From contig JAGIBL010000006.1 in NCBI GenBank assembly GCA_017744365.1, positions 124,001 through 188,000 on the forward strand: a stretch of DNA of 64,000 bases. The letters are read 5' to 3'. The notes under the pieces are model-generated. The model was not told the origin of the DNA and did not search any database. It saw only the letters and a list, made by a program, of their open reading frames with translations. The position numbers and the translations under genes are program-made. The first letter of the stretch is position 1. Each line of letters starts with the position of its first letter. This document shows positions 1-8,165 of this stretch, piece after piece. Source of the stretch: Nocardioidaceae bacterium (GTDB lineage: Bacteria > Actinomycetota > Actinomycetes > Propionibacteriales > Nocardioidaceae).

Positions 1-824
1 ACATGATGACCGCGCGGGCGCACATCGCCCAGGGTGGCCTGAGCTTCGCCCAGCAGCTGCTCGAGCAGTCGCTGGGTCCCGAGCGCGCGGCCGAGGTGAT
101 CGAGCGGGTCAAGGCGGCCGCGGTCCGGCTGCCGTTCCAGTTCCTGCACCGCGCCGACCCCGCGCAGCTGCGCGGGTTCATCGTCGACGAGCACCCGCAG
201 GTGATCGCGCTGGTGCTGGCGCACATGACCCCGGACAAGGCCTCGCTGCTGCTCTCCGGGCTGCCGCCGGCCCAGCAGGCCCAGGTGGCACACCGGATCG
301 CGGTGATGGACCGCACCTCGCCGGAGATCATCCGCGAGGTCGAGTCCGCACTGGAGCGCAAGCTGTCCTCGATGCTGCAGCCCGCGGAGATGTCCCGGGT
401 CGGCGGCGTGGACCCTCTGGTCAACATCATCAACCGCTCCGACCGCTCCACCGAGCGGCAGATCGTCGACGGCCTCGAGGCGCTGGACGCGGCGCTGGCC
501 GACGAGGTGAAGAGCCGGATGTTCATGTTCGAGGACATCGTCAACCTCGACGACCGGACCGTGCAGCTGGTGCTGCGCTCGGTCGAGGGCAACCAGCTCG
601 CGCTGGCGCTCAAGGGCGTCTCGGACGCGGTGCGCGCGAAGATCACCGGCAACCTGTCCAGCCGCGCCGCCGAGAACCTGGTCGAGGAGGTCGAGCTGCT
701 CGGAGCGGTCCGGCTGACCCAGGTCGAGGAGGCCCAGCAGGGCATCATCCGGACCATCCGGCAGCTGGAGGAGCAGGGTCAGATCACGGTGCGGCGTGGG
801 AGCGACGATGAGTTCGTCGAGTGA
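1..824 (+). CDS. fliG: Flagellar motor switch protein FliG (5' end cut by window)
   Basis: FliG links the MS ring to the switch complex and receives torque from MotA. The 273 visible residues cover the middle and C-terminal FliG domains: an EHPQ motif followed by VIALVLAHM, and a C-terminal domain rich in charged residues (MFMFEDIVNLDDR) that meets MotA. Full FliG is about 330-340 residues, so the N-terminal domain lies left of the window. The frame is open to base 1, and the ATG at position 3 is probably internal. It is the first visible gene of a tightly packed flagellar operon, and its 3' end overlaps fliH by 17 nt. Identification is firm. Confidence 0.96.
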   Translation, partial: MMTARAHIAQGGLSFAQQLLEQSLGPERAAEVIERVKAAAVRLPFQFLHRADPAQLRGFIVDEHPQVIALVLAHMTPDKASLLLSGLPPAQQAQVAHRIAVMDRTSPEIIREVESALERKLSSMLQPAEMSRVGGVDPLVNIINRSDRSTERQIVDGLEALDAALADEVKSRMFMFEDIVNLDDRTVQLVLRSVEGNQLALALKGVSDAVRAKITGNLSSRAAENLVEEVELLGAVRLTQVEEAQQGIIRTIRQLEEQGQITVRRGSDDEFVE

Positions 825-1440
825 ACCGGCCGCGCTGACCACGCTGACCACGCCCGAGCTGCGCAGCGGCACCTGGACCCGCTTCGGCGCCGGCAGCGTG
901 CTCGGCGACGCGATCACCGAGGAGACGCTGGGCGCGCTCGCGGAGAGCACGCGGTCCGCGGCCCGCTCGCAGGGCTACGCGGTCGGCTGGGCCGAGGGGC
1001 AGCGCGCGGCGCGCGCGGAGGCCACGGCCGAGGCCGAGCGTGTCGCCGCCGCCCGGGCCGCCGAGGACGCCCACCGCGCGGCCGAGCACCAGGCCGCGAT
1101 GGACGCGCTGCACACCGCGACGGCCCGGCTGCACGAGGCGGTCGCCACCGCGGTGGCGCAGGTCGACGACCGGGCGAGCGCGCTGGCGCTGGGCCTGGCC
1201 GAGACGATCGTGGGTGCCGCGACGACGGACCTCGACGCCGTACGACGGGCACTGGCACTGGCTCCGGTCCACGGGCTGGTCGCCCTGCGGGTGCACCCGC
1301 TCGACGTCGTCGACGGCGAGGTCCGGCTGATCCCGGACCCGAGCCTGGTGCGGGGCGACGCCCTGGCCGAGTACGACGACCACGTCCTCGACCTGCGCAT
1401 CACCACCGCGCTGGAGCGGGTCCGGGAGGCACTGCGATGA
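808..1440 (+). CDS. fliH: Flagellar assembly protein FliH
   Basis: FliH regulates the export ATPase FliI and tethers it to the export gate. The 210-residue product has the Ala/Arg/Glu-rich helical middle (roughly residues 60-130) and conserved C-terminal domain of FliH/SctL proteins. I place the start at ATG 808, 5 nt after a GGGAG; an upstream GTG at 796 is possible but has a poorer site. It overlaps the end of fliG and its stop overlaps the fliI start (ATGA), so translation is probably coupled. Primary sequence is poorly conserved in this family, so position between fliG and fliI is the main support. Confidence 0.88.
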   Translation: MSSSSEPAALTTLTTPELRSGTWTRFGAGSVLGDAITEETLGALAESTRSAARSQGYAVGWAEGQRAARAEATAEAERVAAARAAEDAHRAAEHQAAMDALHTATARLHEAVATAVAQVDDRASALALGLAETIVGAATTDLDAVRRALALAPVHGLVALRVHPLDVVDGEVRLIPDPSLVRGDALAEYDDHVLDLRITTALERVREALR

Positions 1441-2717
1441 ACGTCCTGGAGGCTGCCCGGCCGTTGCGACTCGGCCGGGTCACCGAGCTGGTCGGGCTGC
1501 ACCTGCGGGTGCGCGGGCTGCACGCGGCGGTCGGCGACCTGGTCGAGGTCGAACCCGGCGTCCTGGCCGAGGTGGCGGCCAGCGATCCCGACGGCCTGGT
1601 CTGCCTGCCGCTCGGCGAGACCACCGGCCTGCGCGTCGGCGCGCTCGCCCGGCACACCGGCGGACCTTTGCGGGTCCACGTCGGCGACGCGCTGCGCGGC
1701 CGGATCCTCGACGGGCTCGGCCGCCCGGTCGACGGCGGTCCTTCCCTGGACCACCTGCCGCTGGTCCCGGTCCAGCACCCGGCCCCGGCAGCGCTGAGCC
1801 GGCCGCGGATCGCCGAGCAGCTCGGCACCGGCGTGCGCGTGCTCGACACCCTGGTCCCGGTCGGGCGCGGCCAGCGCATCGGCGTGATGGCCGGCTCCGG
1901 CGTCGGCAAGTCCAGCCTGCTCTCCATGGTCGCCCGTGGCACCGATGCCGAGGTCTCCGTGATCGCCCTGGTCGGCGAGCGCGGCCGCGAGGTGCGCGAG
2001 TTCCTGGAGGACGACCTCGGGCCCGAGGGCCTGTCCCGTTCGGTGGTCGTGGTCGCGACCAGCGACGCTCCCCCGGTCGAGCGGCTGCGCGCGGCCTTCG
2101 TGGCCACCCGGATCGCCGAGCACTTCCGCGACACCGGCAAGCACGTGGTGCTGATGATGGACAGCCTCACCCGCGTCGCGATGGCCCAGCGCGAGATCGG
2201 CCTCTCCGCGGGCGAGCCGCCGGCCACCCGCGGCTACCCACCGAGCGTGTTCGCACTCCTCCCCCGGCTGCTCGAACGCGCCGGGACCGCGGCCGGCGGC
2301 AGCATCACCGGCATCTACACCGTGCTCGTGGAGGGCGACGACCTGCAGGACCCGGTCGGCGACACCGCCCGCTCGATCCTGGACGGCCACGTGGTGCTCT
2401 CCCGCCGGCTGGCCACGGCCGGCCACTTCCCCAGCATCGACGTGCTCGAGTCGATCTCCCGCGTCACCGGTGCGGTCACCACGCCCGCGCAGCGGCGCTC
2501 GGCCACCGACCTGCGCCGGCTGCTGGCCGCGCACCGCGACGTGCGCGAGCTGGTCGAGATCGGCGCCTACGTGCCCGGCGCGGACGCGGACGCCGACCGG
2601 GCGATCGCGCTGCTGCCGCAGCTGGACGCGTTCCTGCGCCAGGACCTGCACGAGACGGTCCGTCTCGTCGACGCGTGGAGCGCGCTGGCTGACCTCGTCG
2701 ACGAGGACGCCGCATGA
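1437..2717 (+). CDS. fliI: Flagellum-specific ATPase FliI
   Basis: This cytoplasmic ATPase energises flagellar type III export and is homologous to F1-beta. The 426-residue protein has a Walker A (GSGVGKSSL, about residue 157), the segment GERGREVREF, a Walker B region (VLMMDSLTRVAMAQREIG) and the conserved EGDD element. Length is normal for FliI. Start overlaps the fliH stop, and its end overlaps fliJ. The coding sequence also contains a 7-bp inverted repeat (2651-2667) identical in form to a putative TetR operator elsewhere in the window, encoding ETVRL; here it may be chance. Confidence 0.97.
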   Translation: MNVLEAARPLRLGRVTELVGLHLRVRGLHAAVGDLVEVEPGVLAEVAASDPDGLVCLPLGETTGLRVGALARHTGGPLRVHVGDALRGRILDGLGRPVDGGPSLDHLPLVPVQHPAPAALSRPRIAEQLGTGVRVLDTLVPVGRGQRIGVMAGSGVGKSSLLSMVARGTDAEVSVIALVGERGREVREFLEDDLGPEGLSRSVVVVATSDAPPVERLRAAFVATRIAEHFRDTGKHVVLMMDSLTRVAMAQREIGLSAGEPPATRGYPPSVFALLPRLLERAGTAAGGSITGIYTVLVEGDDLQDPVGDTARSILDGHVVLSRRLATAGHFPSIDVLESISRVTGAVTTPAQRRSATDLRRLLAAHRDVRELVEIGAYVPGADADADRAIALLPQLDAFLRQDLHETVRLVDAWSALADLVDEDAA

Positions 2718-3178
2718 GCGAGCGTGCGAGCGAGCGATCCAACGCAGCCGAGCTGGACCGCGGCATCCTCGCCGTCCGTCGGGTGCGCAGCGTGCGCGAG
2801 GCGGACAGCCGGCTCGGGCTGCAGCGGGCGGTCGCCGAGCGTCGTACGGCGGGAGCCCGGGTGGCCGCGCTGCGCCAGCGGCTGGCCGGTACCAGCGCCT
2901 TCACCACCGGGGAGACCTCGGAGTTCCTCGCCGGACGAGCCGACCTGGCCGCGCTCGGCGAAGCGGTACGTGCCGCCGAGGCCGCCTGGGAGACCAGCCG
3001 CACCCTGACCGAGACGGCGCGTTCGGCCTGGCAGGCCGACCGGGCCCGCCTCGCCGCGATCGACCTGCTGCTGGAGCGCCGCGTCGCCGAGCGCCGGGCC
3101 GAGCGCGAGCGCCGCGAGGCCCGCGAGCTCGACGACCTGGCCGCCCAGCGCTGGCTGCGTGCGCGGGGAGGTGCCTGA
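2714..3178 (+). CDS. fliJ: Flagellar export chaperone FliJ
   Basis: This 154-residue, very charged, almost entirely helical protein fits FliJ, the coiled-coil that sits in the FliI ring like the gamma subunit of F1 and helps load substrates. Heptad-like Arg/Glu/Ala repeats run through the protein, and the C-terminus (about residues 110-150) is dense in RAERERREARE-type sequence. It starts in an ATGA overlap with fliI and ends overlapping the following hydrolase gene. FliJ is hard to identify by sequence alone; position and coiled-coil character carry the call. Confidence 0.85.
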   Translation: MSERASERSNAAELDRGILAVRRVRSVREADSRLGLQRAVAERRTAGARVAALRQRLAGTSAFTTGETSEFLAGRADLAALGEAVRAAEAAWETSRTLTETARSAWQADRARLAAIDLLLERRVAERRAERERREARELDDLAAQRWLRARGGA

Positions 3179-4095
3179 TGAGCGTTGCCGAGGTCACCGC
3201 CCGGATCGCGCAGATCCAGGCCCAGCTGGTCCAGCTCTCCCCGCCCGCGAGCACGAGCGATGCGGACTTCGCCACCGCGCTCGACGGCTCCTTCGACACC
3301 GGCACCGCGGGCGCCGCGAGCACCGGGACCGCGAGCGAGGACGCCGTGGTCAGCGAGGCCCGCAAGTACCTGGGCATCCCGTACGTCTGGGGCGGCACCG
3401 ACCCGCAGAAGGGGCTGGACTGCTCCGGCCTGGTGCAGCTGGTCTACAAGAACCTCGGCTACGACCTGCCCCGGGTCTCCTGGCAGCAGGCCAAGGCCGG
3501 CACCGAGGTCACCGGCGGGCTGTCGAACGCGCGGCCCGGCGACATCCTCGCGTTCGGCTCGCCGGTTCACCACGTGGGCATCTACATCGGCGGCGGCAAG
3601 ATGATCGAGGCGCCGCGGCCGGGCAAGGACGTCCGGGTCAGCGACGTCTACGAGACCCCCACGCACATCCGCCGGGTGCTGCCGGCCGACGGCGGCACCT
3701 CGGCGGCGCGGGTCGCCGGCCCGACGCCGTACGCCGACCTGTTCACCGCCGCGCAGCAGCGCTACGGCGTGCCGGCCACGCTGCTCTCCGCCGTTGCCCG
3801 GCAGGAGTCCGGCTACGACCCGGCCGCGGTCAGCCCGGCCGGCGCGCGGGGGCTGATGCAGCTGATGCCCGGCACCGCGCGCAGCCTCGGTGTGGACCCG
3901 CTCGACCCGGCCCAGGCCGTCGACGGCGCGGCCCGGATGCTGCGCGACCTGACCCGCCGCTTCGGCAGCACCGAGCTGGCCCTGGCGGCCTACAACGCCG
4001 GTCCCGGGGCGGTGCTCAAGTACGACGGCATCCCGCCGTACCCGGAGACGCAGCGCTACGTCCGCAACGTGATGTCGATGATGAAGGCGGCTTGA
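3178..4095 (+). CDS. Bifunctional peptidoglycan hydrolase: NlpC/P60 plus transglycosylase SLT domains
   Basis: This 305-residue protein joins two wall-cutting domains. Residues about 54-150 are NlpC/P60, with catalytic Cys82 in LDCSGLV and His131/His132 in SPVHHVGIY. Residues about 183-300 are a lytic transglycosylase (SLT) domain with catalytic Glu210 in ARQESGYDP, GLMQLMPGT at 225-233, and AYNAGPGAV near the end. No signal peptide is evident, so it is probably exported by the flagellar apparatus. It lies between fliJ and fliK with overlapping ends, which points to opening the thick cell wall for the rod, the job FlgJ does in Gram-negatives. That role is inferred; the domains are clear. Confidence 0.92.
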   Translation: MSVAEVTARIAQIQAQLVQLSPPASTSDADFATALDGSFDTGTAGAASTGTASEDAVVSEARKYLGIPYVWGGTDPQKGLDCSGLVQLVYKNLGYDLPRVSWQQAKAGTEVTGGLSNARPGDILAFGSPVHHVGIYIGGGKMIEAPRPGKDVRVSDVYETPTHIRRVLPADGGTSAARVAGPTPYADLFTAAQQRYGVPATLLSAVARQESGYDPAAVSPAGARGLMQLMPGTARSLGVDPLDPAQAVDGAARMLRDLTRRFGSTELALAAYNAGPGAVLKYDGIPPYPETQRYVRNVMSMMKAA

Positions 4096-5177
4096 TGAGC
4101 ATGAGCATCCCGTCCCCCGCACCGTCCCCGGTGCCCGGCATGCCCGCGGTCGCGGGACTGCCCGCGGTCGGCACCGACGCGAAGGCGGCGGACCCGGCCG
4201 GGTTCCTGGCGATGATCGAGCAGGCGCTCGGCGTCGTGCCCGGCACGCCGACCGTGCCGGGCCTGGCCGCTCCCCCGGTATCCCAGGTCGACTCCGAGGT
4301 GACCGAGGACGCGACGCCGGAGGCTGCCGAGCCGGTGGACCCGCGCGGTGCCGCCGACGTGGCGACCGCCCTGGCCGCGGCCCTCTCCACCGGCGTGGTC
4401 CCGGCGGTGCCGGTCGGCGTCACGACTCCCGTGGCCCCGGCCCCGCCCTCGGCTACTGCACTGGGCCCGTCTCTCGCGGCTGCTCCGACTGCCCTGGCGT
4501 CCCCGCCGATCACCGCCAAGCCCGACTTACCGGCTGCTCCGGCGGCACTCCAGGACGACGCACCCTCCCCGGCGACCGACACCCCGGCGGCGCAGGTGGC
4601 CGGCCCCCTGCTGTCGAGCCCCCCGCTGCCGAGCACGCCCGCCATCGCGGCACCACTCCCCGCCGCGGCGCCGGCGGCGGTGACCGAGCCCGCGCCCGCG
4701 GTCCGGGCCCAGGTCTTCGAGAAGGTCGACGCCCTGGTCTCCCGCGGCCCGGGCACGCACCGGCTCACGCTCACCCTGCGGCCCGAGCACCTCGGCGAGG
4801 TGCGGGTGGTGATGACCGTGCGCGACGGTGCCGTCCAGGTACGCCTCGCGGCCGGCGAGCACGAGGCCCGGGCGGCGCTGCGCGAGGGCGTCCCGGACCT
4901 GCACCGGCTGCTCCAGGCCACCGGCGCGACCGACACGCGCGTCGTCGTACGGGAGCTCGCGCCGACGGCCCCGGCCGCGTCCTCCGAGAGCGACCTGTCC
5001 GCGTTCACGCAGACCGGGACCGACCGGTCGCCGCAGCACCAGCAGCACGCAGGGACGCGTGCCGACCAGCCCGCCACGGACGGCGACCCCACGACCCCGC
5101 GGCCGGCCCGGCCGCGCGACCAGGTCACGTCGATGCCCACGGCCACGCCGGCCGGCGGCCTCGACGTGTCCATGTGA
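4095..5177 (+). CDS. fliK: Flagellar hook-length control protein FliK
   Basis: FliK measures hook length and switches export specificity through FlhB. The 360-residue product has a long low-complexity Ala/Pro/Val-rich N-terminal two-thirds (ruler part) and a C-terminal Flg_hook domain (about residues 210-300) with the typical LTLRPEHLGEVRVVMTV segment. The start ATG shares one base with the stop of the upstream hydrolase gene. The tail after residue 310 is Thr/Pro/Gln-rich. FliK varies greatly outside the C-terminal domain, so the domain plus its place before flgD make the call. Confidence 0.92.
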   Translation: MSMSIPSPAPSPVPGMPAVAGLPAVGTDAKAADPAGFLAMIEQALGVVPGTPTVPGLAAPPVSQVDSEVTEDATPEAAEPVDPRGAADVATALAAALSTGVVPAVPVGVTTPVAPAPPSATALGPSLAAAPTALASPPITAKPDLPAAPAALQDDAPSPATDTPAAQVAGPLLSSPPLPSTPAIAAPLPAAAPAAVTEPAPAVRAQVFEKVDALVSRGPGTHRLTLTLRPEHLGEVRVVMTVRDGAVQVRLAAGEHEARAALREGVPDLHRLLQATGATDTRVVVRELAPTAPAASSESDLSAFTQTGTDRSPQHQQHAGTRADQPATDGDPTTPRPARPRDQVTSMPTATPAGGLDVSM

Positions 5178-5188
5178 GGAGGGAAGCC

Positions 5189-5635
5189 ATGTCCGTCCCG
5201 GGCACCGAAGCGGTGACCAGCCCCGGCATCTCCGGGCTGCTGGGCACCACGCCCACCGGCACCGGCAGCACCGGCGGCACCGCCGACAAGGAGATGTTCC
5301 TGCAGCTCCTGGTCGCGCAGATGCGCTACCAGGACCCGATGAACCCGACCGACTCCAGCCAGTTCCTCGCGCAGTCGGCGCAGTTCACCGCGCTGGAGAA
5401 GATGCAGGCCGTCGCCGACCAGACCGCGGCCCTGTTCTCCGCGCAGATGGCCTTCGGCGCCAGCGGGCTGATCGGGCGGACCGTGTCCTGGCCCGACGGC
5501 GACGCCACCAAGACGGGCACCGTGCAGGGCGTCACCTTCGGCGCCGGCGGTCCCGTCCTCGACGTCGACGGCCAGGAGGTCCCGATCGCGTCCGTCATCT
5601 CCGTCACCACCGACTCCACCAGCACCACTGCCTGA
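5189..5635 (+). CDS. flgD: Flagellar hook capping protein FlgD
   Basis: FlgD forms the scaffold cap on which hook subunits polymerise. The 148-residue protein carries the conserved block KEMFLQLLVAQMRYQDPMNP and the following SQFLAQSAQFTALEKM (about residues 30-75). The C-terminal Ig-like part is short. I choose ATG 5189 because AGGAGG lies at 5178-5183; the earlier in-frame ATG at 5174 overlaps the fliK stop and has no such site. It is followed 12 nt later by the hook gene. Confidence 0.95.
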   Translation: MSVPGTEAVTSPGISGLLGTTPTGTGSTGGTADKEMFLQLLVAQMRYQDPMNPTDSSQFLAQSAQFTALEKMQAVADQTAALFSAQMAFGASGLIGRTVSWPDGDATKTGTVQGVTFGAGGPVLDVDGQEVPIASVISVTTDSTSTTA

Positions 5636-5647
5636 AAGGGAACCACC

Positions 5648-6502
5648 ATGCTGCGCTCGCTCTTCGCCGGGATCTCCGGCCTCCGGGTCAACCAGACCAT
5701 GCTCGACGTCACCGGCAACAACATCGCCAACGCGAACACCACCGCGTTCAAGGCCAGCTCGACCGTCTTCCAGGACACCCTGAGCCAGATGCTCACCGCC
5801 GCCTCCTCGGCCGGCGTCAACCGCGGCGGCACCAACCCGATGCAGGTCGGCCTCGGTGTCCAGCTCGCCGCGATCAACACCAACATGACCCAGGGCTCGG
5901 CGCAGACCACCGGCCGGCCGACCGACCTGATGATCCAGGGCGACGGGATGTTCGTGGTCCGCAAGGGCAACGAGCAGCTCTACACCCGCGCCGGCGCGTT
6001 CACCTTCGACAACACCGGCGGCCTGGTCACCCCGACCGGCAACCGCGTGCAGGGCTACGCGCTGGACGCCGCCGGGCTGCCCACCGGCGGTCTCATCGAC
6101 GTCACCCTCGACTTCTCCGCGCTCACCCCGCCGGTGCCCGCGGGCGTGCAGCTCACGTCGTACAACATCGGCAGCGACGGCAAGCTGCGCGGCATCTTCG
6201 ACGACGGCGTGCAGCGGGACATGGCCCAGCTCGCCATCGCGGACTTCAACAACCCGATGGGTCTGGAGAAGGTTGGCGAGACGACCTTCCGGGAGTCCGC
6301 CAACTCCGGCGCGGCCCAGCTCGGCGTGGCCGGTCAGGGGCGCCGCGGCACCCTCATGGGCGGTGCGCTGGAGATGTCCAACGTCGACCTGGCCGCCGAG
6401 TTCACCAACCTGATCCTCGCCCAGCGCGGCTTCCAGGCGAGTTCGCGGGTCATCACCACCTCGGACCAGGTGCTCGAGGACCTGGTGAACATCAAGCGCT
6501 GA
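5648..6502 (+). CDS. flgE: Flagellar hook protein FlgE (short form)
   Basis: This 284-residue protein belongs to the FlgE/FlgF/FlgG hook-basal body family. It has the N-terminal motif SGLRVNQTMLDVTGNNIANANTTAFK, a GDGMFVV element near residue 98, and a C-terminal helix ending in the pattern NLILAQRGFQASSRVITTSDQ. Position right after flgD argues for the hook subunit FlgE. E. coli FlgE is about 400 residues, so the outer D2-type domain must be much reduced; FlgG-type rod identity is the alternative. It is preceded by AAAGGGAACC and ends the first flagellar block. Confidence 0.88.
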   Translation: MLRSLFAGISGLRVNQTMLDVTGNNIANANTTAFKASSTVFQDTLSQMLTAASSAGVNRGGTNPMQVGLGVQLAAINTNMTQGSAQTTGRPTDLMIQGDGMFVVRKGNEQLYTRAGAFTFDNTGGLVTPTGNRVQGYALDAAGLPTGGLIDVTLDFSALTPPVPAGVQLTSYNIGSDGKLRGIFDDGVQRDMAQLAIADFNNPMGLEKVGETTFRESANSGAAQLGVAGQGRRGTLMGGALEMSNVDLAAEFTNLILAQRGFQASSRVITTSDQVLEDLVNIKR

Positions 6503-6532
6503 CCGACGCCAGTACCCGCGACCGCACGGCGG

Positions 6533-7366
6533 TCATCCGAGAGGTGAGTCCTCCGGGTGACCGCCGTGCAGTGCGTTGAACCGGGTGTCGGCGCCGGGCG
6601 CGGACCAGAGACCGCCCTCGCCGGTGCGGTACACCGTGCCAGCGACAACAAGGGGCGCGCCGCGGTCGGAGTCGATCTGCAGCAGAAGGCCCTCGTACGC
6701 CATCGGGTCACCGAGCAGCCGGCCTCGGAGCTGGTCGAGGGTGAACCCGGGTTCGTCACCGGGCGCGAGGCGCACCTCGATCGCGACCGCGACGCCCAGC
6801 GGTCTCACCTCGTCCATGCGGACGACCGACAGACCGAGCTCGGCGAGAGCTTTCTCCATCTCGCGCCGCGCGGCCGCGCGGTCGAACTCGGGCGACTCGC
6901 TGGCGAATCGTTGCCCGGTGGCGATGTATCCGACCGAGGAGGAGAACTCCTCGTTGGGGCCTTCGCTCTCGGAAGCCGCGACTTCGGCGCCCGAGATCAC
7001 CTGGTTCATCGCCGTCTCGTCCGACCGGATCAGCTCTCCGACCGCACCTTCGACGAGCCCCGCCTCCCACGAGCGAACGACCTCCTGGGCGGGCGCGGGT
7101 GCCTTGGCTCCGATGGCCGAGGGCCCGAGGGAAATCGCGAGGTGCAGCGACGCCGCGTGGGCCGACACGGTCGTGACCCGGTCGACGAAGTCCATGCCCG
7201 TGCCGGCGGCGACGGTCTTGACCGCCTCGTCCAGCGCCGCCTCGGTGTCCCGTCGCGCATTCTCGTCGTCCTGACCCATGCCGGTAGCCGCGGCCACTCC
7301 GGCGATCCCGAGCACCACCGCGCTCACCAGCGAGGCAGCCGCGATCCTGCGATCAAGGAAGGACAT
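6533..7366 (-). CDS. Hypothetical protein with N-terminal membrane anchor
   Basis: I do not recognise this 277-residue protein. Residues about 9-31 form one hydrophobic segment (SLVSAVVLGIAGVAAATGM), so it is probably membrane-anchored or secreted, with an acidic, mixed-secondary-structure remainder and no cysteines. Start ATG at 7366 is preceded by GGAGG with 5-nt spacing. It faces flgE tail to tail with 30 bp between stops, and is the first gene of the non-flagellar stretch that splits the flagellar cluster. Function unknown. Confidence 0.7.
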   Translation of the reverse strand: MSFLDRRIAAASLVSAVVLGIAGVAAATGMGQDDENARRDTEAALDEAVKTVAAGTGMDFVDRVTTVSAHAASLHLAISLGPSAIGAKAPAPAQEVVRSWEAGLVEGAVGELIRSDETAMNQVISGAEVAASESEGPNEEFSSSVGYIATGQRFASESPEFDRAAARREMEKALAELGLSVVRMDEVRPLGVAVAIEVRLAPGDEPGFTLDQLRGRLLGDPMAYEGLLLQIDSDRGAPLVVAGTVYRTGEGGLWSAPGADTRFNALHGGHPEDSPLG

Positions 7367-7532
7367 GGAAACCTCCGAAGGTGTCTGTCGCCGACACGCT
7401 CCAGCACGGACCCGCCGCGATGCGCACGTGACTCGTCACCGACTGAGACTCCGAAACTGTGCTCTAGGTTCCAACGACGTGCTGGTCTCCGCAGGAACAG
7501 CCGGGTCACGGCGATGTCCTCGGTCCTCCCTC

Positions 7533-7700
7533 TCACCGGCCGGCGAACAGCCTGCGGAACCATGACCCGGTGGTCGCGGTTCCCTCGTGTCCCGGGCACC
7601 ACTCCTCGGCGGTGAACATCGCCCGGACGTCGGCGACGTGCTTGCCGCACCCCGCCCAGGTCGCCTTCTGGCAGGTCTTGCAGACAACGGGTCGGCACAT
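7533..7700 (-). CDS. Small Cys/His-rich protein, 55 residues, zinc-ribbon-like
   Basis: A short reading frame encodes a 55-residue protein with Cys2, Cys7, Cys10, Cys18, His21, Cys35 and His38; the sequence begins MCRPVVCKTCQKATWAGCGK and later has WCPGH. The spacing suggests a small metal-binding or redox protein. Proteins of this kind occur widely in actinobacteria without assigned function (general knowledge). It lies 12 bp downstream of the AhpD-like gene on the same strand and probably shares its mRNA. With the thioredoxin and repressor on the other side of the intergenic region it forms a thiol-chemistry neighbourhood. Confidence 0.75.
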   Translation of the reverse strand: MCRPVVCKTCQKATWAGCGKHVADVRAMFTAEEWCPGHEGTATTGSWFRRLFAGR

Positions 7701-7712
7701 GGCGTGCTCCTC

Positions 7713-8102
7713 TCAGGCCGGGGCGTCGCCGGCGTCGTGGGCGTCCGCGAACTCGCAGAACGCGTCGTACGCGCGCGGGCCGTAGATGGTCGCCGGGCCG
7801 CCCTTCATCAGGAACGTCACCCCGATCGCCTCGGCGGCCTCCTGCCGGGTCGCGCCCGCGCGGGCGGCGGCCTGGGCGTGCGAGGCGATGCAGCCGTCGC
7901 AGCCCTCGACCACGCCGATGGCGAGCGCGATCAGCTCCTTGGTCCGGACGTCGAGCGCGCCGTCGGCGAACGCGGCCCGGTGCAGCTCACCGAACCCGCG
8001 GTACACCTCGGGGATGCTGCGGCGCAGCTCGCGGTGCAACGGGGACAGCTCGCGCAGCACGGCTGCTCCGTGCGGGGACTGGTCGACGGTCGTGACACTC
8101 AT
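7713..8102 (-). CDS. Carboxymuconolactone decarboxylase / AhpD-like family protein
   Basis: This 129-residue protein has the CMD/AhpD signature: Glu66, then Cys68-x-x-Cys71 and His75 in EGCDGCIASH. AhpD-type members use this pair for thiol-disulfide exchange, so a small peroxidase or disulfide reductase role is likely rather than decarboxylation. Start is ATG 8102. Directly upstream lie two inverted CsoR-type operator sites, and across them, divergently, thioredoxin and the repressor gene. The downstream gene encodes the 55-residue Cys/His protein. Confidence 0.9.
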   Translation of the reverse strand: MSVTTVDQSPHGAAVLRELSPLHRELRRSIPEVYRGFGELHRAAFADGALDVRTKELIALAIGVVEGCDGCIASHAQAAARAGATRQEAAEAIGVTFLMKGGPATIYGPRAYDAFCEFADAHDAGDAPA

Positions 8103-8107
8103 GGCCG

Positions 8108-8123
8108 ATACCCTAGGGGGTAT
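8108..8123. promoter_or_regulatory. CsoR-family operator, copy 1
   Basis: ATACCCTAGGGGGTAT is a near-palindrome of the C-tract/G-tract type bound by CsoR/CstR/FrmR repressors (family knowledge). It lies 6 bp upstream of the ahpD-like start. Its reverse complement matches copy 2 at 14 of 16 positions. The repressor encoded at 8522-8785 is the likely binder. Confidence 0.75.
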
Positions 8124-8140
8124 GTGTCGTCGGAGTCAAA

Positions 8141-8156
8141 ACACCCCCTGGGGTAT
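8141..8156. promoter_or_regulatory. CsoR-family operator, copy 2
   Basis: ACACCCCCTGGGGTAT lies 9 bp upstream of the thioredoxin start and 17 bp from copy 1, in inverted orientation. One operator near each divergent start suggests that one repressor controls both transcription units. Confidence 0.75.
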
Positions 8157-8165
8157 CCTCGCCGC

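Noticed and set aside
784-5177. Long minus-strand open frames across fliH-fliK (for example 975-2651 and 2476-4122)
   Set aside because: They mirror high-GC codon structure of the plus-strand flagellar genes, show low-complexity Arg/Ala/Gly sequence, and match no family.
8101-8115. GCCGATAC at 8104 as a sigma-28 promoter like that of fliM
   Set aside because: No CTCA at the required distance, and the site lies inside the AhpD-like start codon region and the CsoR-type operator.
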